A DNA stretch of 39,837 nucleotides from a bacterium (lineage in GTDB: Bacteria > Bdellovibrionota > Bacteriovoracia > Bacteriovoracales > Bacteriovoracaceae): the NCBI GenBank assembly GCA_030425045.1, contig JAUHVL010000031.1:1-39837 (forward strand). Direction: 5' to 3'. The translations under genes and the position numbers were made by a program. Numbering within the stretch: position 1 is the stretch's first letter; every line of letters begins with the position of its first letter. Of the stretch, positions 29,577-36,903 are shown in pieces. Under the pieces are notes generated by a model that saw only the letters and a list, made by a program, of their open reading frames with translations, did no database searches and was not told the DNA's origin.

Positions 29577-30509
29577 TTGAGTACAGAAAAAGAAAACCAG
29601 ACGTTTAACATTCTCGCTATTGATGGCGGAGGGATTCGAGGAATCGTTCCGGCCCATATCCTTAATTCTATTGATGGAAAGCTTGGTATAAGCCTCAATG
29701 AAAACTTTCAAATGTTAGCAGGAACAAGCACTGGTTCAATAATTGTAGCTGGTTTGGCTTGTGGAATTTCTATAGAGGAAATAACTAACCTCTACAGAAG
29801 CATAGGCGAGAAAATTTTTATTAAGAATGAATCTTATTGGCCAAAGAACATTAAGCCTGCGTTTCACAGCCTTTATGACAATACGAACTTAAAGGAAACA
29901 CTAAAGGAAACATTTGGCGATATAAAGCTTGGCGACATAAAAAAACCACTACTAATTCCATCAACTGATATAGGTAACGGTGGAGTTCACGTTTTTAAAT
30001 CAAATTATTGTGAGCATTTCACTCGTGATATGGACGTACCTGTTTGTGATGCAGTTTTGGCCTCATGTAGTGCTCCTACTTTTTTTGACCCTACAATTGT
30101 TGGTGAATACGCATTGGCAGATGGTGGACTTTGGGCCAATAATCCGTCTTTAGCTGCATTCATTGATGCTCAACGAAGATTAAGTATTCCTGCTGATAGT
30201 ATAAAAATCCTTTCGGTTGGAACAGGCCATGCGAAATCATTTTATGGGACAGACTTAGAGAAGAAATGGGGAATGCTTAATGGATGGCAAAGACAGGAGT
30301 TTATAAGCTTCATTTTATCTCTTCAATCGCAATCAACTCATAATTATTTGCAGCTAATTATGAAAGAAGATCATCTTTTAAGATTAAATTTTGAGTCTGA
30401 CTTACCCTTGCCATTAGATGATTGTACGACAACTAAAGACCTCTTTTCGAGGGCAGACAAACTTTTTACTTATGAAACTGAAAATATAAAAGCATTTTTC
30501 AATTACTAG
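29577..30509 (+). CDS. capV: CBASS effector, patatin-like phospholipase (CapV/CapE type)
   Basis: I start at TTG 29577 because AAGGAG lies 6 bases before it; an upstream TTG would add 19 residues without a ribosome site. The 310-residue protein has the patatin oxyanion loop DGGGIRG (16-22), the nucleophile Ser51 in GTSTGS and the catalytic Asp182 in ADGGLWANNP. CapV-type effectors hydrolyse membrane phospholipids when bound by a cyclic dinucleotide made by the neighbouring CD-NTase, killing the infected cell. The nucleotide sensed here is unknown. Confidence 0.9.
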   Translation: MSTEKENQTFNILAIDGGGIRGIVPAHILNSIDGKLGISLNENFQMLAGTSTGSIIVAGLACGISIEEITNLYRSIGEKIFIKNESYWPKNIKPAFHSLYDNTNLKETLKETFGDIKLGDIKKPLLIPSTDIGNGGVHVFKSNYCEHFTRDMDVPVCDAVLASCSAPTFFDPTIVGEYALADGGLWANNPSLAAFIDAQRRLSIPADSIKILSVGTGHAKSFYGTDLEKKWGMLNGWQRQEFISFILSLQSQSTHNYLQLIMKEDHLLRLNFESDLPLPLDDCTTTKDLFSRADKLFTYETENIKAFFNY

Positions 30510-30525
30510 TTCGATGGAGAACCTT

Positions 30526-31722
30526 ATGGACACAGATGACAAAAAGAAATTTATTATAGAAAAGCTAATTGGGGAACTTGATTTACCCGAAGGAGCTTAT
30601 GAAAAGGCAATCAAACGCTATGAAGACTTAGGAGATTGGTTAAGTCGGGATGATTCATCTTTAAAAGACTATGAACCTCATATCTTTGCCCAAGGATCAT
30701 TTAGATTAGGAACGGCCACAAAACCATTAACTGGAGAAGATGAATACGATCTTGATCTTGCCTGTAAACTAAAAGACGGAGTTTCAAAAATTACACACTC
30801 TCAGGCCGACCTTAAAGATATGATTGGGAAAGAACTTGAGTTATATAGAAACTCTAGAGGTATAAAAGAAAATGTTAAAGAAAAGCACCGATGCTGGAGG
30901 TTAGAATATCAAGATGACCTAAGTTTTCACATGGATATTGTTCCTTGTATTCCAGAAAGCGGAACAAGAAGACAAGATATTTTTGAATCCTTAACAAAAT
31001 CTGGAGCAGAAGAAAGTATTGCAAGAAGTGCTTCTGAATTAACGGTATCCATTACAGATGATCGAAACCATAACTACAGGTCTATTTCAGATGATTGGAA
31101 TATTAGTAACCCTGAAGGCTATGCGAACTGGTTTGAAAAAACTATGAAGAAAGCCTTAAGGTTTGATTTAATGGAAAAGTCAGCTCAAGTTGACGATGTC
31201 CCTTTGTTTCGCAGAAAAACACCATTACAGAGAGTGATACAATTACTTAAAAAACATAGAGACATTATGTTTGTTGAAGATGAAGATTCAAAGCCAATAT
31301 CAATCATTTTAACGACACTTGCAGCTAAAGCCTACTCAGGTGAACAGGATATGTATTTAGCTCTAACAAACATTCTTGATAATATGGGTAAGTTAGTTAA
31401 CTCTATAACTCCTAGAGTCCCAAACCCTGTCGATCCGGGCGAAGATTTCGCGGATAGATGGTCTATGCCCAAGTATAGTCACCTTAACCTCGAAGAAAAC
31501 TTTTGGTCATGGCTAGAACAGGCCAAGAATGACCTTTCATTAATAGAAAATTCAACCCAGCCAGATTTTATATCAAAGCAGGCATCGGCAAAATTTGGTA
31601 TCAGGCTAGATGAAGCGGTATTGGCAAAGGGACTTGGTATAGTTAATTCTCCTTCTGTTACTTCAACTCCAAAAAGGCATGAGATCAAGGATGAAAATAG
31701 GCCTTGGAGATCGGAAAAGTAA
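30526..31722 (+). CDS. CD-NTase (CBASS cyclic oligonucleotide synthase)
   Basis: The start at ATG 30526 has GGAG 6 bases upstream; ATG 30514 would add four residues. The nucleotidyltransferase core shows AQGSFRLGTATKPL and the metal-binding DxD in EDEYDLDLAC, with a further Asp in FHMDIVPCIP. The C-terminal half is helical, as in the SMODS/DncV-like group. The C-terminus ends NRPWRSEK. In short type II CBASS the C-terminus of the synthase is the site worked on by the E2-like protein. It overlaps that gene by one base (TAATG). Confidence 0.9.
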   Translation: MDTDDKKKFIIEKLIGELDLPEGAYEKAIKRYEDLGDWLSRDDSSLKDYEPHIFAQGSFRLGTATKPLTGEDEYDLDLACKLKDGVSKITHSQADLKDMIGKELELYRNSRGIKENVKEKHRCWRLEYQDDLSFHMDIVPCIPESGTRRQDIFESLTKSGAEESIARSASELTVSITDDRNHNYRSISDDWNISNPEGYANWFEKTMKKALRFDLMEKSAQVDDVPLFRRKTPLQRVIQLLKKHRDIMFVEDEDSKPISIILTTLAAKAYSGEQDMYLALTNILDNMGKLVNSITPRVPNPVDPGEDFADRWSMPKYSHLNLEENFWSWLEQAKNDLSLIENSTQPDFISKQASAKFGIRLDEAVLAKGLGIVNSPSVTSTPKRHEIKDENRPWRSEK

Positions 31723-32384
31723 TGATTATTAATAAGGGCGATTTAAGGAAATTTTTAAGCGATTATCCTTTTATGGCCCTTAGGCCAACTAAGGATAAGA
31801 ATTTAGTTTTGAAGGGAGATTTTCAGTTTATTGCAAAATCTAAAGATGGCCCTGAAATAAAAGACAGCTTTGAACTTAAAATTGAAATTCCGAATGGCTT
31901 TCCCCAGAAAATTCCTAGAGTATGGGAGACTAATAATAAAATTCCAAGGACTGAGGAAGGTGAATTTCATATAAACCCTGATGATTCTCTTTGCTTAGGT
32001 TCACCACTAAGACTTCTTGATAAAATCAACCGTAAAGGAACACTTGTTGGTTTTATTGAATCATGCCTTGTTCCATTTTTGTACGCAGTTTCAATTAAGC
32101 TTCAAAAAGGTGGTGACTTTTACATGGGAGAACTTGCACATGGATTGCCCGGAATTTTAGATGACTATAAAGACCTACTAGGTATTGATAGTAATGAAAA
32201 CATAATAAAGGCATTGGAGTTAATAGGCACAAAAAAAAGAATCGCAAATAAAGCCCTATGCCCTTGTTCTTGTGGAAAGAGACTTGGAAAATGTAAACTT
32301 CGTTTTGTTACTAATCGTCTGCGAAAAACAACTTCAAGAAGTTGGTTCAAAAGTCACGCTAAGAATCCTGCCATTATGAGCTAA
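31722..32384 (+). CDS. CBASS E2-like (ubiquitin-conjugating-type) protein
   Basis: ATG 31722 overlaps the synthase stop. The 220-residue protein has a UBC-like domain: FELKIEIPNGFPQKIPRVWE, then a candidate catalytic Cys91 in DDSLCLGSP. A C-terminal SEC-C-like zinc motif CPCSCGKRLGKC follows. No E1 domain and no JAB protease gene is present, which marks the short type II CBASS. There, a stand-alone E2 conjugates or primes the CD-NTase (known from other bacteria). An extra zinc-binding tail is less usual. Confidence 0.82.
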   Translation: MIINKGDLRKFLSDYPFMALRPTKDKNLVLKGDFQFIAKSKDGPEIKDSFELKIEIPNGFPQKIPRVWETNNKIPRTEEGEFHINPDDSLCLGSPLRLLDKINRKGTLVGFIESCLVPFLYAVSIKLQKGGDFYMGELAHGLPGILDDYKDLLGIDSNENIIKALELIGTKKRIANKALCPCSCGKRLGKCKLRFVTNRLRKTTSRSWFKSHAKNPAIMS

Positions 32385-32487
32385 ATATTTTTTACTCTTA
32401 AGAAATTTGCTGCAAATGATCTATTTTGTTAATTGAGTGTTACTAAATTTAAATCTTTTTTTTTATTCGTATTTTTTATTCTTACCA

Positions 32488-32618
32488 TCTTAGGCTGCAT
32501 TTATCGTCCGCTACGCTCGCTTAAAAATCAAGAAAAATCCCGGTTCCTCCTACGACCTGCCACCCATATTTTTCTTGATTTTCGCTCGACTGCGCTCCTC
32601 GTTTATTACGCCCTAAGA
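32488..32618. repeat. Structured 131-base intergenic element with 15-bp hairpin
   Basis: The arms AAAATCAAGAAAAAT (32524-32538) and ATTTTTCTTGATTTT (32568-32582) are perfectly complementary around a 29-base GC-rich loop. Outer bases TCTTAGG (32488-32494) and CCTAAGA (32612-32618) pair too. Between them are two GC-rich stretches in direct orientation (CGCTACGCTCGCTT and CGCTCGACTGCGCTCC). The GC content contrasts with the neighbourhood. It could be a small RNA, a ssDNA hairpin, a MITE-like repeat or the CBASS operon end. I see no gene I would support in 32385-32640. Confidence 0.55.
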
Positions 32619-32652
32619 GGCAAATAAAAACTAACTAAAACAAGGAGAATTT

Positions 32653-32835
32653 ATGAAAACTCAATCTGAAAACAAAAAAGTATTAAAATTTGCTGAAGCA
32701 AAAAACATCGTACTTAAAAATGACTACATACTTATCTTTTTAAATGATGGCTCAGTAATTAGGAAACACGTTAATTTTTTTAAACACATTCTTGGCGTTG
32801 AATACACACCAGTAACAAAAGAAGTGGCCCAATAG
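32653..32835 (+). CDS. Small hypothetical protein, 60 aa
   Basis: AAGGAG lies 5 bases before the ATG. The product has a basic start (MKTQSENKKVLKFAEAKN) and a beta-rich core (NDYILIFLNDGSVIRKHVNF). No signal peptide and no Cys. It is likely a plasmid/ICE housekeeping protein co-transcribed with the next gene. No family recognised. Confidence 0.6.
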   Translation: MKTQSENKKVLKFAEAKNIVLKNDYILIFLNDGSVIRKHVNFFKHILGVEYTPVTKEVAQ

Positions 32836-32873
32836 GGTCACTTTCCTTTTAACAAATACACAAGGAGCTAATT

Positions 32874-33335
32874 ATGTGCTTAAAAAATATTGAATCTAAT
32901 CTAAAAAGTATTGCGTATAAAAAATCTATTCCATTTTGTTACTCTTGCTACAAAGAAGCTCCATCGGGAGTTTGTAAAACCTGCTATAGCGACGATCTTA
33001 TGAGACTAATTCCAGGTGTTGGCAGTGAATACGGTACTGAATGGGTTGTCGAAGAACTTCTCAAAGAAGACTTGGAAGCTGTTGATACAGAAGAAATCTT
33101 TGAGCAGATGATCGAAGAATGTTACGAAGAAACGACAAAAGTTGGATTCATGGAGTTTTCTACAGTAGAGCTTATGAAAAATAATGATCCTATATACTGG
33201 TCAATGGCCCAAAGTGAATATGTTGACGGGCTTGCACAGGATGATCAGTTAATCACTTTTGACAATGGTTCAAATTACTACTGGGTTCACGATCTTGAAT
33301 CTTACATTGATGAAAACCTTGAGGAAGCTGCTTAG
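32874..33335 (+). CDS. Zinc-ribbon protein, 153 aa, ICE/plasmid type
   Basis: Residues 20-40 hold CYSCYKEAPSGVCKTCYSDD, two CxxC pairs, a zinc ribbon. The rest is acidic (VVEELLKEDLEAVDTEE and the C-terminal half) and the protein ends YIDENLEEAA. Such small acidic proteins with a ribbon are frequent on mobile elements, and acidic DNA mimics such as antirestriction proteins are one option, but I cannot name the family. AAGGAG lies 7 bases before the ATG. Confidence 0.6.
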   Translation: MCLKNIESNLKSIAYKKSIPFCYSCYKEAPSGVCKTCYSDDLMRLIPGVGSEYGTEWVVEELLKEDLEAVDTEEIFEQMIEECYEETTKVGFMEFSTVELMKNNDPIYWSMAQSEYVDGLAQDDQLITFDNGSNYYWVHDLESYIDENLEEAA

Positions 33336-33391
33336 GCTTCTTCTTTTCAATGTTCTATGTAACCCTTTGAAATAACATGTTTTTATTTTAC

Positions 33392-33423
33392 TTTACTCCG
33401 TAGTGCACTACAGGGTTTATAAT
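33392..33423 (+). promoter_or_regulatory. MerR-type promoter with long spacer
   Basis: TTTACT (33392-33397) and TATAAT (33418-33423) are 20 bases apart, the overlong spacer typical of MerR-activated promoters. The perfect palindrome GTAGTGCACTAC (33400-33411) sits in the spacer. The merR-like gene starts 7 bases after the -10, so its transcript has little or no leader. Confidence 0.82.
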
Positions 33424-33429
33424 AGGTCT

Positions 33430-33834
33430 ATGAAGAAAGAATATACAATTGGAAAGTTAGCGAAAGAATCAGGTGTCACAGTTGAGACAGTGCGGTTTTA
33501 TGAACAAAAAGGCTTCATAAAGCAGCCTTCTTCTAAATCGGGATATAGAAAATATCCCGATGACGATATTATTAAGATCAAATTTATTAAGCGTACACAA
33601 GAACTAGGCTTCACATTAAATGAGGCAAAAGAACTCTTAGAATTAAGAGTAAAATCAAATGCTAAGTGTGGACAGGTTAAGATTAAAGCGGAATCAAAAC
33701 TTAAGGAAGTTGAGGAAAAAATAAAAGATTTGAATAAAATGAAGCGTTCATTGAAGAAAATGATTGGTGCCTGTTCAAATAATGAAAAATCAACAACTGA
33801 ATGTCCAATCTTAGAAAGCTTTGAGAAGGATTAA
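33430..33834 (+). CDS. merR: MerR-family mercury-type regulator
   Basis: I start at ATG 33430 (MKKEYTIGKLAKESGVTVET). The 134-residue protein has the MerR HTH (VETVRFYEQKGFIKQP), then a coiled coil. Three Cys sit in the positions of Hg-MerR: AKCGQVK, then GACSNNEKSTTECPILE. These bind Hg(II) across the dimer. It twists the long-spacer promoter upstream, activating its own gene and those after it. The Cys set makes mercury the most likely inducer. Confidence 0.88.
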   Translation: MKKEYTIGKLAKESGVTVETVRFYEQKGFIKQPSSKSGYRKYPDDDIIKIKFIKRTQELGFTLNEAKELLELRVKSNAKCGQVKIKAESKLKEVEEKIKDLNKMKRSLKKMIGACSNNEKSTTECPILESFEKD

Positions 33835-33836
33835 AA

Positions 33837-34031
33837 ATGCTAAATGTAGAATTTATTTTTGATAAAGATTGTCCAAATGTGAAGGAGACAAGAGCAAATT
33901 TAATGAAGGCCTTCTCTAGTGCTAAACTTTTTGCAAAATGGAAGGAATGGGATCGTAATTCAGATAAGTCACCTGAATATGCAAGAAAGCATGGATCACC
34001 AACAATACTGATTAACAGAAGCAAAGTTTAG
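33837..34031 (+). CDS. Short thioredoxin-fold-like protein, truncated
   Basis: The 64-residue product begins MLNVEFIFDKDCPNVKETRA and reaches KHGSPTILINRSKV. This matches the first two thirds of a glutaredoxin/thioredoxin-fold type common in mercury operons, where about 30-40 more residues normally follow. It ends at TAG directly where the membrane protein frame begins (+1 frame). Either a deletion fused two genes or recoding at GTT-TAG joins them. It has one Cys (DCPN) rather than CxxC. Confidence 0.55.
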   Translation: MLNVEFIFDKDCPNVKETRANLMKAFSSAKLFAKWKEWDRNSDKSPEYARKHGSPTILINRSKV

Positions 34032-34425
34032 CAACAATAATAATAAGTTCTTTGGATTTTTAGGAACAGCTTCAATCGGGCCAGGTATCGGTGCTGCGTT
34101 GTTAGCAAAAGCAAGTTGCCCACTTTGTTATCCTGCCATAGCAGGCTTTCTTTCAAGCCTTGGATTAGGTTTTTTATTCAAGGGAACTTACTTTTATATT
34201 TTGATGTCTATTTTTATTGGAATTGCATTGTTTGGGCTTGGATTTAAAGCTAATTCCAGAAGAGGATACGTCCCACTTTATCTTGGAATAGTTGGTTCTG
34301 TAATTGCTTTGACATTTCATTATATGCAAAACGATTACCTTTTTTATTTTGGAATAGGAATTTTAATTTTTGCTTCTGTCTGGAACCTCATTCCAGTGAA
34401 GCAAAATTGTACTGCTTGTAATTAA
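34012..34425 (+). CDS. MerT/MerC-like membrane protein lacking its own start
   Basis: The frame is open from 34012 and encodes KFFGFLGTASIGPGIGAALL, then LAKASCPLCYPAIAGFLSSL and two more TM helices, ending KQNCTACN. The CPLC pair in the first helix and the terminal CTAC fit mercury transporters. No ATG, GTG or TTG lies before TTG 34099, which would cut the first helix in half. The preceding 64-residue gene ends in the other frame at 34031, so a +1 shift at GTT-TAG would give a fusion. It may also be decaying. Confidence 0.6.
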   Translation, partial: LTEAKFSNNNNKFFGFLGTASIGPGIGAALLAKASCPLCYPAIAGFLSSLGLGFLFKGTYFYILMSIFIGIALFGLGFKANSRRGYVPLYLGIVGSVIALTFHYMQNDYLFYFGIGILIFASVWNLIPVKQNCTACN

Positions 34426-34440
34426 AGCTAGGAGGTTTAT

Positions 34441-34695
34441 ATGTCTAATAAAGTAGAAATTTTCAGTGCTGGATGCCCAGCTTGCGAAAGCACAATTAAT
34501 CTCGTGAATGAAGTTGCGTGTGACAATTGTGAAATTAGCGTTCTTGATATGAATGACAAAGAAGTATCTAAGCGAGCTAAAGAACTTGGAATAGCCAGAG
34601 TACCTGCTGTAGTTGTAAATGGTAAGCTCGCTGATTGTTGCCAAGTCAAAGGGCCAACCGCAGAAGGATTAAAAGCTGCTGGAATTGGAAGATAG
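34441..34695 (+). CDS. Thioredoxin-like CPAC protein
   Basis: The 84-residue protein has a redox or metal pair GCPACEST near residue 11-18, an internal CDNC, and a conserved cis-Pro region ARVPAVVVNG followed by ADCC. No signal peptide. It resembles small glutaredoxin-like proteins of mercury and arsenic operons and could hand Hg(II) or electrons to partners. AGGAGG lies 5 bases before the ATG. A terminator follows at 34715-34748. Confidence 0.8.
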   Translation: MSNKVEIFSAGCPACESTINLVNEVACDNCEISVLDMNDKEVSKRAKELGIARVPAVVVNGKLADCCQVKGPTAEGLKAAGIGR

Positions 34696-34714
34696 TTATT
34701 TACAACTAATAGTA

Positions 34715-34748
34715 CTGGAAGAATTTTTCTTCCAGCACAGATTTTTTT
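34715..34748 (+). terminator. Intrinsic terminator of the mer-like operon
   Basis: CTGGAAGAA (34715-34723) and TTCTTCCAG (34727-34735) form a 9-bp stem with a TTT loop; a run of seven T follows at 34742-34748. It closes the operon started at 33392. Confidence 0.82.
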
Positions 34749-34786
34749 ATCGTTATCTTTCAGTCATGGCCAAGGGGAGGATACAC

Positions 34787-35101
34787 CTATGCAACTTCAC
34801 TTGAATCTGGTGCTTCAAGGGTTAGTTTCACTTTTAAATGAAAAACTTTATCAATGAGCTTAGAGAGCTTATCAGTACTCCATTTATGCCTTTTCGCCAC
34901 AAAATCTGAGACTCCCTGAATAGAGACTTCAGCCTTATTTGCAAAATTCTGTAGTCCCATTGCTTTAATTGTTTCGCGTAGGGCTTCATCAACAGAAAGT
35001 CCTTCGCTTGCGACAATATCAAGCAAATAGCCTTGAGCATATTCAAGGTTTTCAAATTTACCTGCTAATACTTCGTCATAGCTTTTATTTCTGTTTGCCA
35101 T
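34787..35101 (-). CDS. higA: Antitoxin of HigA type (HTH)
   Basis: I start at ATG 35101 (GGAG 5 bases upstream), which gives 104 residues, MANRNKSYDEVLAGKFENLE onward. A helix-turn-helix-like segment NFANKAEVSIQGVSDFVAKR is central. It overlaps the toxin gene by 17 bases. Toxin before antitoxin is the HigBA order. It should bind the toxin and the operator at 35428-35451. Confidence 0.78.
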   Translation of the reverse strand: MANRNKSYDEVLAGKFENLEYAQGYLLDIVASEGLSVDEALRETIKAMGLQNFANKAEVSIQGVSDFVAKRHKWSTDKLSKLIDKVFHLKVKLTLEAPDSSEVA

Positions 35102-35411
35102 AATTACTCCAATACTCTTTAGCTTTTTTAATGTCTCTGCTTTGAGTTCCTTTATCTCCACCGACTAAAAGAAGAATAAGCTTGTCTCCATCTTCACCAA
35201 AGTACACCCTTAACCCAGGGCCGTGAGGAATCTTTATTTCAAAGACACCATCCTTTAAACTTTTAATCGACTTTTTAGCACCGCCTTGGGCGACTCTTTG
35301 GATTAAACGGTCAACTTTAAGTTGGCTGGTCATATCCAAATTGTTAACCCACTCAAGGAAAGGTGCTTTATCATTTTCCGTCACATAGTAGTCTATCTTC
35401 TTCGTTGCCAT
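35085..35411 (-). CDS. higB: RelE/HigB-type toxin
   Basis: The 108-residue protein has the addiction-module killer pattern: FLEWVNNLDMTSQLKVDRLI, then SIKSLKDGVFEIKIPHGPGL with RVYFGED, and LLLVGGDKGTQSRDIKKAKE. Such toxins are ribosome-dependent mRNA nucleases. It heads the operon and its promoter holds a perfect palindrome. The pair probably stabilises the island. Confidence 0.85.
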   Translation of the reverse strand: MATKKIDYYVTENDKAPFLEWVNNLDMTSQLKVDRLIQRVAQGGAKKSIKSLKDGVFEIKIPHGPGLRVYFGEDGDKLILLLVGGDKGTQSRDIKKAKEYWSNYGKQK

Positions 35412-35427
35412 CCATGCTCCTTTCTTT

Positions 35428-35451
35428 AAACTACTAAAAAATTAGTAGTTT
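35428..35451. promoter_or_regulatory. Toxin-antitoxin operator and promoter
   Basis: AAACTACTAA and TTAGTAGTTT are perfect 10-bp arms around AAAA. On the minus strand a -35 TTGACA (35457-35452) lies just upstream and TAGTTT at the -10 overlaps the far arm (17-base spacer), so the antitoxin should repress from here. Confidence 0.8.
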
Positions 35452-35527
35452 GTCAATATCGAGTCTTAAGTTACTAAAAACAGAGGGGAAAATGACATTT
35501 CCCTCTGTAGGTTTGCGACAAGTAGGC

Positions 35528-35887
35528 TTAAACATTTGCAGCTACCTTAAGCCTGGAGTTTGATGAAATGAACTCTCCTAGTTGTCCAAGGTAAAGCATC
35601 TCTTTCCACTTATTGTCAGAAACTTTGCCTTTTTTCTTTTCCCAAAGTTTGCGAAGACGCTTTTCTTCATGTGACCAAGTGACAGTTTTCAACTGAAGCG
35701 ATTCAATGTCCTCTTTTTCGACCTTTTCTAAAAAGTAGCCAATCAAAGTGTCGAAAGTTACCTTTCCGCAGTCTTCAGTTTTGTTTACTTTCTCCAAAAA
35801 CTTTGTCACATCGTCCTTGGTTTTGTCTTTAACACGAATGGAAGTGTAGTTGTAATTTTTCTTAGTTGTTGAATCTGTATTTTTCAT
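35528..35887 (-). CDS. Small basic protein, possible DNA-binding accessory
   Basis: The 119-residue product starts MKNTDSTTKKNYNYTSIRVK, where the strand YTSIRVKD followed by a helix looks like a ribbon-helix-helix start. It then continues with Lys-rich helices (HEEKRLRKLWEKKKGKVSDN). No Cys cluster or TM. AAGGAG precedes the ATG. A relaxosome or partition accessory is possible by position near the island end, but I cannot assign a family. Confidence 0.6.
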   Translation of the reverse strand: MKNTDSTTKKNYNYTSIRVKDKTKDDVTKFLEKVNKTEDCGKVTFDTLIGYFLEKVEKEDIESLQLKTVTWSHEEKRLRKLWEKKKGKVSDNKWKEMLYLGQLGEFISSNSRLKVAANV

Positions 35888-35911
35888 TTTTGAAACTCCT
35901 TATATTAAAAA

Positions 35912-36553
35912 CTAGGCTTTAAATGTTGTTAGTAGTGGGTAAACAGCTTTGAGCTTTTCTTCTGAAAGTTCTCTTATAATTTCCATACATTCATCTTGAA
36001 TATCTGTGACAAATCGCTCGGACTTCATGTGATATTCAAAGTCTTTCATCGTGAAGCCATAGGACTTCACAATGTGCTGGATTCTTGAGCTTGGGATTTC
36101 AACTCGTCCATTCTCAATGTGTCCAATTGCAGTCTTATGGTATTTACAAAGGAAGCTCGCTTGATACTGAGTTACGCCTTTTAGTTTACGCAAAACCTGA
36201 AGAGTCCTTACTTCTTTAGTAATATTCTTTTTGTAACTTCTTCTGAGTTTATTGTTTTCAATTACCTTTTTCGCTTTGGGACTAAGGTTTCTTTTAACTT
36301 GTTCAACTCTTCCTTCAACAAGTAACTCAAAGTTAGCAATAGAGAATCCATAGTTTTTGATAAATTGACTAACAAGTGCAGGGGTTAGTTCAACAAAACC
36401 ATTTTCAATTTTCTCTAATTGCTTGGCATTTTTTTCGACAAGGATAGCTGCTTGTTTGCGATCTAAGTTTAAAATTTCGCGCATTTTTCTTATTGCCAAT
36501 GTTTCAGGCAGCATAATTTTTTGTCTACTTCTTGGTGTTTTAGTTTGTTCCAT
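35912..36553 (-). CDS. Tandem-HTH regulator (two XRE domains)
   Basis: The 213-residue protein holds two XRE-type domains: one near 15-70 (LAIRKMREILNLDRKQAAIL then LEKIENG) and one near 120-175 (LQVLRKLKGVTQYQASFLCK then IGHIENG). The repeat suggests internal duplication. It is the last island gene before the repeat-rich region and the tRNA. Likely roles are control of excision or maintenance; the target is unknown. AAGGAG lies 5 bases before the ATG. Confidence 0.8.
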   Translation of the reverse strand: MEQTKTPRSRQKIMLPETLAIRKMREILNLDRKQAAILVEKNAKQLEKIENGFVELTPALVSQFIKNYGFSIANFELLVEGRVEQVKRNLSPKAKKVIENNKLRRSYKKNITKEVRTLQVLRKLKGVTQYQASFLCKYHKTAIGHIENGRVEIPSSRIQHIVKSYGFTMKDFEYHMKSERFVTDIQDECMEIIRELSEEKLKAVYPLLTTFKA

Positions 36554-36619
36554 TCTTTCTCCTTTTTTGTTAAAAGCTTTTGCTTTTTGAGATTTAGAAT
36601 GGCCCTCTGCCAGCAGTTC

Positions 36620-36654
36620 ACTGGTTTAGAAAAGCGACGTTTCTGCCAGTGTTA
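36620..36654. repeat. Imperfect hairpin near island end
   Basis: CACTGG...GAAA and TTTC...CCAGTG can pair around a 7-base loop, with a small bulge. It lies between the tandem-HTH gene and the tRNA and could be an arm site or transcript structure. The whole gap 36554-36903 shows no convincing gene. Confidence 0.4.
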
Positions 36655-36695
36655 TGCGACAAAGTAAACTCTCGAAAACAAACGCATTTGAAACT

Positions 36696-36710
36696 CAAAT
36701 TGCGAATTTG
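36696..36710. repeat. Palindrome CAAATT-GCG-AATTTG
   Basis: Perfect 6-bp arms around GCG. A related GCGAATT occurs again at 36730-36736. A possible operator of the tandem-HTH gene or an accessory recombination site. Confidence 0.5.
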
Positions 36711-36736
36711 AAATTTCCAAAAATCGCTTGCGAATT

Positions 36737-36807
36737 GCTCTAGGCACTACTCTAGGCAACTCTAGGCGAAATCGAGTAATTTCGTGTAATCTCAAGTAAC
36801 ATCAAAA
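36737..36807. repeat. Short tandem direct repeats near the integration site
   Basis: CTCTAGGC occurs three times (36738-36745, 36750-36757, 36760-36767), 12 and 10 bases apart. A second series of about 10-base units follows: TCGAGTAATT, TCGTGTAATC, TCAAGTAACA (from 36772). Helically phased repeats next to a tRNA att site resemble arm-type sites for integrase or excisionase, or iterons. Confidence 0.55.
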
Positions 36808-36903
36808 GAAGCAGATAAACGTAACCATTGGAAACCATTGTGGTTTTAATTCAATTAGTTACGCCAAAATCTGATTACCTCAGAAAAAATGAGGTGGGAA
36901 AAA

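Noticed and set aside
32502-32610. Retron-type msr-msd RNA
   Set aside because: The hairpin invites the idea, but no reverse transcriptase gene is present nearby.
32433-32627. 64-residue frame with a lipobox-like start (LTILGC)
   Set aside because: There is no ribosome site, and most of it lies in the folded GC-rich element; probably chance.
36554-36903. CRISPR array in the repeat-rich region by the tRNA
   Set aside because: The repeats are only 8-10 bases and tightly spaced, without spacers or cas genes.
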